64,000 nt of DNA from Magicicada septendecula. Its lineage: Eukaryota > Arthropoda > Insecta > Hemiptera > Cicadidae. The stretch lies in contig CM068373.1 in NCBI GenBank assembly GCA_034769895.1, positions 196,148,134 to 196,212,133 of the forward strand. The letters run 5' to 3'. Made by a program: the position numbers and the translations under genes. The notes below the pieces were generated by a model. The model was not told where the DNA came from, did not search any database, and saw only the letters and a list, made by a program, of their open reading frames with translations. This document shows positions 56,380 to 64,000 of this stretch, piece after piece. Positions within the stretch are counted from its first letter, which is position 1. The number at the start of each line of letters is the position of its first letter.

Positions 56380-57950
56380 TTAATAAATTAGAGTTTTGGG
56401 TAAAAGAGAATTGTTGTTGGAAAAAATTGAAAAGAACCAAGGGAACATATTAAATTTTAATATACTGAAATCAGCTTGAGACAATGAATTATTTATACCC
56501 GTTATGGGTAAATGAGATTTAATTAGTTTTAGACCCATGCGACGTGCGAAATTCATGGTGCAGAAGTTAGCTTGCGAGCCTGAGTCTAATAAAATCCTTA
56601 CCGGATGCTTCCTACCTGCCTGGTCAGTTGTCATGCAAACCGCGGTGGATAATAATATAGATTTGTTCGTTTGTAGTTTTAACGAACACTGATTGTTCCT
56701 GGACGAATCGTTTTTGTTAGATATATAAATCATTGTGTGGTGGCGTTTAGCACACGTCTGCAAGAAAATTTGGGGGGACAGTGTGCTAAATCATGGCCTG
56801 GACGTGTGCAATTTAGGCAAAGTTTATTTTTAATTAGAACATTTTTTCTCTCCAGTGGAGTAATCGCTACAAATTGTGGACACTCAGTAAGGCGGTGTTT
56901 ACCTTTGCACAGCTGACATATGTTATTGCCGATATGAGCATGGAATGTAGCCCTATTAATATTAACCGGTTTAATTGCTTTGCGATAGTGAGCCTTATCG
57001 CTAACGTGTATCTTGCTTACCGAGGTGGTCGTGCCATCCAAGGTTTGCAATAACTGCCTTCTGTGATTTAAAAATTTTATAAAATTACTGAAATTAGGAA
57101 ATCGTTCGTCCGACAAGCTTTCTTTCCAGAGCCGACACGTATGATTATCGAGTTTTTGCGCTAAGTAATGAACGAGAATAATTTCAAATGTATTTACGGG
57201 TAGATTTAATGAGTTTAAGGCATTGATATTCGGGGTGATCTCGTCAATGAATCTGGACATGCTAACCCTGGACTCTTGTTGAACTGATTTCACACCCAAG
57301 ACATTCCCTATGTGATGGGCTGAGGCAATTAATTTACTGTCATACATGCTTTTTAATAAATAATAATAAATCAATAGCTACCGCATAATTTTCATGGGTA
57401 ATTGGAAGAGATTTTATTACATTTAACGCCTCGTCACTGAATGAGGAGTGCAAATAGTGTAGTTTCTGAATATCCGTCAGGTCAGTTCTGACGTGTATTA
57501 ATTCCACAAATATATTATAATAGTGTTGCCAATCAATGATGCTACCTGAAAAGGAAGGCAACTAAATCGGTTCTAACTGTATTGGGGGAGTTTTAATTGG
57601 CGTAATTTCGGTTTGAATAACGGTTTCTGGTTCACCTTCTCTACTTGTTTTAATAAATGGTGTAACTTGCATTCGATATTGCAGAGATCATCCTCGGTTT
57701 GAACTCTGTCACTGGCTGATGCGAAATCGGAGTTGTCAGCCTCAATTTGAGTCTGAATATCGTCATATTTAGCGGACAATTCCATTAAATGGCGGAGCTT
57801 AATTTTTAATGCATGATGGTCGCTTATGTCTGGATCGAAATTATCTGCGAAAGTATTCACACGAGATATAGACAGACTAGATAGACGCCTTAATTGTTCC
57901 CCGTTTCTTTATTAACGCCTTCACATCAGCTATGACCGAGATTTAAAAAT
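56380..57950 (-). pseudogene. BEL/Pao Gag-protease remains (BEL2)
   Basis: Minus-strand fragments in several frames, in order: N-terminus at about 57950-57861 with a stop and frameshift; 57860-57573 (LMELSAKYDDIQTQIEADN); 57561-57340 (SGSIIDWQHYYNIFVELIH, LTDIQKLHYLHSSF); 57374-56730 (LWKESLSDERFPNFSNF, knuckle CLNCTRPGHDLAHC); 56763-56380 (protease LLDSGSQANFC with the standard DSGSQ). It is related to BEL1 (about half of residues alike by eye) but is a different family. It ends within the protease; no RT or integrase is found. Confidence 0.85.
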
Positions 57951-58791
57951 GTGATTTGAAAACAATATTTAAACGCAGAGTAGGTGAACAATTGTTGTAA
58001 TTTTGAATAACTTGCTAAAATCTGATATAATGCGGGAGCCAGTGATCGGTATACACCTTAATATATTACTTACTATAATAGATACTTATTATCCCTTTTA
58101 AAAGAAGAGTTATGAGCGTTATTGAAAATATGAATTATTTAAATGACAATATACATATAGTCCTATCACGACACTTGAGTTTCTTAATGCGCCATTGTGC
58201 AGCTATTTAAATGAAAATTTATGTACATATGAAAATCTAGTTAAAAATGAAAGATTATGCTTGACAATAATATCTGCTTACGTAAAAAGTATTAACAATA
58301 TTATATTAAATGTAAAATATTACTCAGTTTGTTGTACCCATGTATGAACAATTATAAAAAATGAAAGTTTATAATCACGTGGATGTTGAATCCTGGCGTG
58401 TTCAAAACGGCTTCGGTCCTGTTGGTTCCGTGTTGATCCCGTCCGGCAATCCTTTGAAGTTGGCGTACCGCCTGTTTGTGCTGGTCGGGTGACGCTTGAT
58501 GTTGTAGCTCTGCGTAATTTTAAAGTTGTGGAATCTCGTTGCTGTAGAACAAATGTCTTGTAGTGTCTCGTAGTCTCAGAGTTGACGGTCTGCAGAATCT
58601 TGCATGTCACGTATGAAGTTTGTTTTTAGGAAAATAAAGGCATGCCATGGCCAGCAATCTAAAATTCGAAAGTGTTTGGGCTTGAACCAAAGTTTATTTG
58701 GGCCCATTAAATGAAATGTATTTGAAATCGTGGTGGACCAAAATGCGGCCCTATGATCAAAATGTGAAATCCGGTTGCGGAGGACCAAAAA
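57951..58791 (-). other. Leader of BEL2
   Basis: About 840 bases between the LTR end and gag on the minus strand. It begins TTTTTGGTCCTCCGCAACCG, matching the start of the BEL1 leader. The open stretches at 58320-58610 and 58576-58788 have no family likeness. Confidence 0.55.
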
Positions 58792-59250
58792 TGTTGCGTC
58801 TTAGAAGCTCTCGATGTGCTCTTGAGTTATTCTTAGGAACGCTAGTTGGAGTTAGCTGGCCAGAAATGAAATAATTAAGTGGACTGTATGAATTGTATAT
58901 AAATAATTGTTTATTGAAAATTAGTAGATACGATTGCTGGCACGTGTAGTATTACCGCGGCATCATGCCCGATAAAATTGAAGTAGAATTAAATATTGAA
59001 TGACATAATAGTGTGCAACAAGGCTGAGATCGCCCCAGTAAACTTAGCGCATGCTGAACATGCTAATAATTTAAAATAATGAAAATCATGTAGCCGCGGC
59101 TGGATATTGAAACGAGTGGCCTGCTCGGAGTCTTGAGTAGAACTAACATAATTTTGACTGCAGTCAGCCTTGCTCAAGACCGGCTGCAGATAACAGAGAA
59201 AACGTGACATCTACACGTGCCGCAATGCGGTATATACAAAGTTTACAAGG
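58792..59250 (-). repeat. 5' LTR of BEL2 (outer edge uncertain)
   Basis: On the minus strand it ends ...GACGCAACA directly before the BEL-type leader, and contains CAATAAACA near 58915 as a possible poly(A) signal. The start lies somewhere near 59215-59250 and was not fixed. Confidence 0.5.
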
Positions 59251-59337
59251 TTCAAAGTTTGACCAATGTATATTAAAATTAAGGACTGATGAAGGATGAA
59301 ATGATCCATAAAAACCATTAGAAAAAACTAGAATAAT

Positions 59338-60381
59338 TGTAACGGGACAGATTTGAGAGGTTTTCTTTATTAAGAGTTAATGGTAGAATTACGTTACCCA
59401 TATGGGGCCCCAGTTTTTAACAACAGACGTTCACATAGGGAACGCCCAGTTGCACGTTTGTCCAGAAAGTCTGTCAACATGCACCGATTCCTGATGCTCT
59501 GGAATGTGAAAGCGTGCGGACATGCGTGCCCGTACAGATGAATAATCACGAACTTTTTAGCGAGCCACAGGTCGTCTGGGTCTCGGCCAGCTGTGGTAGA
59601 CTCGCTCTCAGAAGAGAAACTAAGAAGGAGAGATCACGTGGCGCCTTTAACCAATCATGGAGCAAGTTGTCGCTCCAAAAAACATTTTAGTCCATTTTGG
59701 ACGCATGGTGTTTGGCGTCTGTCGTTCTACAGCTGCGGCTTCGGCCGGTCCAGCATAAAAGGTGAGCGAGCCGAAAATCTATTAAAACTTTCAAAAATGT
59801 GGTCGAAATTATAATTTAAAGTGGCATAACAATGTGAGAACTAATTACAATTCAGTGACGTCAAAATTAAAAGTTGGAGAACTAATTTCGGACTAAAAAG
59901 TGAGATACAATGTAAAGGGTGTAACGCACGATCTGCAGTGACATCAGCACAGTAACCGTATGATATAAACCAATAATTATGAATTCCTAATAAGAGCTCT
60001 AAATTTAAATGAATGAGCAGATACTGGGTTGCCTTTGAAAGAATTATTTAGATTAGTCATTAGAATAAGCGAAGCAATGTTAGAATATCCTAAATGCTTG
60101 TTTTGTATTTTTTAAAAGAAAAAAAAAAATAATTGAAAGAAACAGTAATATTTTTTGAGAGAAAAAATGAAAAGTCAGTAAATTCAAAAGAGTATGAAAG
60201 AAGGTTAAATAAAAAATTGAGTTGATTAACAAATGCAATAAGAGTCGAGTTCATTAATAAAACATAACCCTAAATCACTTATAGGTAACGAGTTCACATG
60301 AAGACTCTGAGACCCGATGCAGGTAAGGGATTTGTGTATGTTTATAAAATATTATTTTGTGAAAAAAGCTGTAAGTTCACA
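59338..60381 (+). repeat. LTR of element C
   Basis: About 1.04 kb from TGTAACGGGACAG to AAGTTCACA, directly before an exact tRNA-Lys-type primer site. GCATAAAAGG at about 59752 is a TATA-like box, AATAAAAC near 60258 is a poly(A)-type signal, and CAGGTAAGG near 60320 is a splice-donor-like site. The left edge is less certain than the right. Confidence 0.68.
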
Positions 60382-60382
60382 A

Positions 60383-60400
60383 TGGCGCCCGAACAGGGAC
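60383..60400 (+). promoter_or_regulatory. tRNA-Lys primer binding site of element C
   Basis: TGGCGCCCGAACAGGGAC, an exact 18-base match to the complement of the lysine tRNA 3' end known as a primer for many retroelements (family knowledge, not searched). Confidence 0.85.
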
Positions 60401-60600
60401 AGTTTGTACAAATTCAAATTTTGTACAGACCATGTCTACTCGTAAATAAGTGATTTAGTGGTTGAAACAGAGTACGTAAAAAATTACGAAAAACGATGTC
60501 ATGTTAGAGTATGTTATACGTAAATAATACCTATACTATTGAATAATACTTAATGAATGTAATATAAGGATTGTTAAAATATAAATGATGACTGAAGTCC
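60401..60600. other. Junction of element C and element B leaders
   Basis: Downstream of the C primer site and, on the other strand, downstream of the B primer site. No gag of either follows, so both are truncated here. The switch point was not found. Confidence 0.45.
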
Positions 60601-60618
60601 CGCTGTTGAGCTCGCCAA
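60601..60618 (-). promoter_or_regulatory. Primer binding site of element B
   Basis: Minus strand: LTR end TACTACA, AA, then TTGGCGAGCTCAACAGCG. Same spacing as in A. Confidence 0.58.
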
Positions 60619-60620
60619 TT

Positions 60621-63600
60621 TGTAGTAAAACAAATAAAATTAGATAGATATAATAATGTATTATGTGTATTATGTTGAGAATAAAAAATTTTGTTGTTAG
60701 TTATAAATTTAATAAAAATTTATTTATTTATTTTTTGTTTAATTAATTAATTGAATAATTAATTAATTGTAAAAAAATTTAATTACCATCAATTAAATAA
60801 ATGAGATATTGTGTTTTTTTAAATATTTGTTCTCTATAGATAATCTAGTTATGTAATCGGATCTAGTATTCTCTTTTCTAACTTCGCTCCTCTTCTTCTT
60901 CTTCTTCTTGGTATATTTCTCTAATAACTCTAAATTATTTTTAGAAGAAAGAAGAAACTAATATCTATTGTACAAATAATTATGAACACATGTAATTGAG
61001 TAATTGTGATGTTTATTTCTTAACATTTGAAATTGTGCGCCAATCTTACGCGCATGACCAGGCATTGATTGAGATTCGCTCAGGTCGATTGTGAACAAAA
61101 AATGACAAAATATAAGGTTACAAAATTAATTATTTCGGGTTCTTCTAACTGTCGAAATGGTCAGATAGGGCAAGGAACAAGATACAATACTTACAATTAT
61201 CTTAAAATAAATTATTATTTGCTGAAAAATAACAGGATTATGAAAATTGTCAATTATTAAATAAAGATCGAACCATTTTGTAGAATGACGTCACTGACTC
61301 ATGGAGGCAGTGTTTATATGCCGGTCGCTCTGCAATGAAAATGGCCGCCGCTCACCTCGTTGATTTCTGCTACACAACGCTGACTCTATGTTCTTCTCCC
61401 TCAGAAATAAATGCGAATTCCTTCCTCTGCGAGGTTGTAGTATCCCTGGAAAATTGTGTGAAGTGTTCTTCCCTCCTCGGCGATGTCGTTCTGTGATAAT
61501 TTATTGGTGCAGTGTTCTGTGTTCAAATATGTTGAGTTCGTGTCCAGATAATGTTGGTTGAATTCTGCTCAAAATGGCGGTTGATTTCTCGTTCTAGTAA
61601 TGGGTATTACTATTGTAGTTGTTCTGGTTCAGTTTGGTGTTAGTTATTAAGTAGTGGTGTTGTTTTCCATTTGGTAACCTCAGTAACACTTTTTGAGGTT
61701 GTACGTCATTGTTCTTACACTATTTCTGTTTTTAGATCTTCCGTCAGTAAATTCTGATCTGTTCACATTCACGATTAATAATAGACTGATGACTTAAAGT
61801 CGTCGTTTTGTGGTAATTTACAAAATGTCTTTTTCCTCTTCCCATTGTTTTTTACAAATTTACATGTCTTGGATTTGATTTCAACTCATAAACATACATT
61901 ACAAGTTTTCCTATTTATTGCTGTAACTTAATTATTTATTAATTTTACGAAAATCTAACTATTCAGCAATATTCTTAAGCTAATTTTACATAATTTGATA
62001 TATAATTGGGTATATTTTAAGTTCAGATAAGCCTAAAATTTACAATTTTTACTATTTATTGTAGGCCTTGTATTTTTTACAATTTTAGTATTTAAATGGT
62101 TTACAAGTGATTTTATGTTAATATTTCCAGTAAATAATCTTACTCACTCCATGATTATTGCTTGTTGTTAATAATTTGTTGTTATAATACTCCAATATTG
62201 ATTAATTTACTTTTAATCTGAGTTGAGTACCTCTTAGGCCTAGTATTACTTATTTCCAAATAAAGTTAATTTTATTCTTTTGTCATTACCTTTGCTGATA
62301 TTTGTTTCTATATTGATTACATTTTCATATCTTTGTTTTGTATGGACTAGTTTCTATTCATTATATACAGTTTGATTAAATTTATTTATTTGAGTTTGAC
62401 TCTATGATAGATGATTTTGGTTTACAATGCTGTTTTGTTTTTCTATTGTGGTGTGTTAGTTAAGTTGCCCTATTACTCTTTATATGGTTTACAGTTTAAT
62501 AAAAATACAATATTCCTATTACCTACTTGCCTTCTCTGCCTTAACAAACTTGGAAATTATTGAACATTAATTCAAATACAACAGAATATCTTATATCTAC
62601 TAACTTTTTTATATCACTTAAACATAACAAAAACATCTTATGCCTATTATTTTTTTATATATATAGAATTATAATGGAAACATCTTATTATCAGCAATAT
62701 TATCAGTCATTGGCTGTCCTTTGTTTTTATGTTTCCTTTTATAACAAACCTTATCCTATTAAAACATCTTATTCCTAATAACACCTTCAGTTATTAACTG
62801 TCTCTTTTAATTACTATAACTATTTTGGTAACAATGAAATAAAAACATCTTATAACTAATGACACTTTCAGTTATTAACTGTCTCTTGTGTTCACTATAC
62901 CTAATTGGCTAATACAATAAAAATAAAAACGTCTTATACCTATTAAACTTAATTTTTAAAACACTTTTATTATTAAAACTAATCTTAGTCATGAGACTGT
63001 CTTTTAGTTTTAGGTTTTTTTTTATAGGGTAATTCTCTACACTGATGATAGTCTTTTTAATTGATTTCTTATTTCCTACACTATTCTTTATTATAGTGTG
63101 TCACTTATTATTGTCTACATTAATGGTAGTCTTTTAAACAATTTTTTACACTATGGTAAGTGTTGGCTTCTACACTATTGGTAGTCTTTTTAAATGTTTT
63201 CACTTTATTCTTAAACTAGGCTTACAATTTAGTTTACAATTTTATTTTCACCATATTGTATCCTGTAACTTGTTATTTGGTCTGACATTTATCATTGGTT
63301 TTAATTGTGTAAAAATTGGGTATATTCATTCCTCATAAGGTTTTAGTGAATATCCTTTCTTGTTGATATATTCCTTTTATGGACCTTGACATATTTTGTC
63401 TCTTCCTTCTCATTATATTAGTATTTTCTTATCTTGTGGTTTCATGTCTTTTTCTTATTTACAACTCCTTATTAATTTGTTATTGGTTCTGTGTCTTGGG
63501 GTTTTTCTGCTTCTTAAATTAATAAATTTTCCCTTATTAATATTTTGTTTACCTTTTTACCTTTGTCTTTTCTTTTACTGCTCCCCAACCTACTGGGTAT

Positions 63601-63799
63601 AATGCTGTATTATTGGGGTTTTATATAGTTGGTTATTTATATATGGACCAAGAGTTTTCTTTGTTATTAATGTTAATTTTATTAACATTTTATCGACTTA
63701 ATGAACAGTTTCTTTAGTTTATTTTTTAACTATTGACTTTACTTCTTTATTCATGTTGTATTAAGTTAAATTTTAAGGTGATAATTCTGTTATGCTACA
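60621..63799 (-). repeat. 5' LTR of element B
   Basis: 3179 bp. The minus-strand start TGTAGCATAACAGAATT is at 63799 and the end TACTACA at 60621, with ATAT outside. It is a diverged relative of LTR A, longer by about 0.4 kb, with loosely repeated ACATCTTAT and GTTATTAACTGTCTCTT motifs near 62625-62930. No gene is seen. Confidence 0.8.
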
Positions 63800-64000
63800 A
63801 TATATGTGTTTAATATAACAATTGAATGCGAACAATCAATAAAATTAGAATAGTGATATGTGCATGTATATGTGATACAAAGACTCTTAAAATTCAATTA
63901 AATAGTGAAATGATTGAGAAGTGACAATAAGTAAAAGATGGACTATCAAAGGACATTAATAGCGAATTAATGTAGAAAAATTGATGAATTTATGTCATTG
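63800..64000. other. Flank of element B
   Basis: AT-rich. Nothing recognised. Confidence 0.5.

Noticed and set aside
58320..59210. Minus-strand frames in the BEL2 leader and LTR
   Set aside because: No family likeness, and position in leader/LTR sequence makes coding unlikely.
59283..59310. CTGATGA followed by GAAA, hammerhead-like
   Set aside because: No stem II between the two motifs and no closing stems; chance in AT-rich DNA.
59593..59814. 73-residue frame in LTR C
   Set aside because: Overlaps the TATA-like promoter region of the LTR and has no recognised domain.
1..64000. Host protein-coding genes, rRNA or tRNA genes
   Set aside because: None found: every coding region with recognisable domains belongs to a transposable element.

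Overview
The window is a nest of transposable elements from an arthropod-like nuclear genome. I see no ordinary host gene, rRNA, tRNA gene or CRISPR array. The combination of Ty3/Gypsy and BEL/Pao LTR retrotransposons, an endonuclease-RT-RNaseH non-LTR element, Helitron-like DNA and AT-rich flanks suits a TE-rich insect or other arthropod. The species cannot be fixed from sequence alone.

The backbone (about 4651-50543, + strand) is a large Ty3/Gypsy element in a tandem arrangement in which neighbouring copies share their LTRs: LTR1 (partial), internal 1, LTR2, internal 2, LTR3, internal 3, LTR4. The internal regions are 5600, 5608 and 5182 bp. Each starts with an initiator-tRNA-Met-like primer site and encodes Gag (one CCHC knuckle), protease, RT, RNase H and integrase (HHCC, DDE, GPY/F). 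All three copies carry frameshifts or stops. LTR3 and LTR4 are both about 3.0 kb once insertions are subtracted. LTR1 and LTR2 share a deletion of about 0.9 kb.

All later insertions lie in the LTRs. LTR1 is cut by a minus-strand LTR element with a coiled-coil Gag (element Z, 1-4650). LTR2 holds a BEL/Pao element (11270-21458, 5-bp duplication TATTC) that lacks RT and RNase H, and its own 5' LTR holds a non-LTR element (11749-15543, 15-bp duplication). LTR3 holds a defective coiled-coil-Gag element with paired LTRs (D, 29747-35984) and Helitron-like DNA with a minisatellite (36870-39031). LTR4 holds a solo LTR (E, 46365-48383, duplication ATAT) and a Helitron 3' end (to 49260). Z, D and E all sit at the same (TA)n tract of the big LTR.

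The right edge of the array (50543) lies inside the gag of another minus-strand coiled-coil-Gag element (A, LTR 52345-55103). Beyond it are a degraded minus-strand BEL/Pao element (about 56380-59250), a plus-strand LTR followed by an exact tRNA-Lys-type primer site (C, 59338-60400), and a 3.2-kb minus-strand LTR related to A (B, 60621-63799).

No intact autonomous element is present. The longest intact reading frames are the Gags of Z (549 aa) and D (527 aa) and an RT-RNase H stretch in internal 1 (613 aa).
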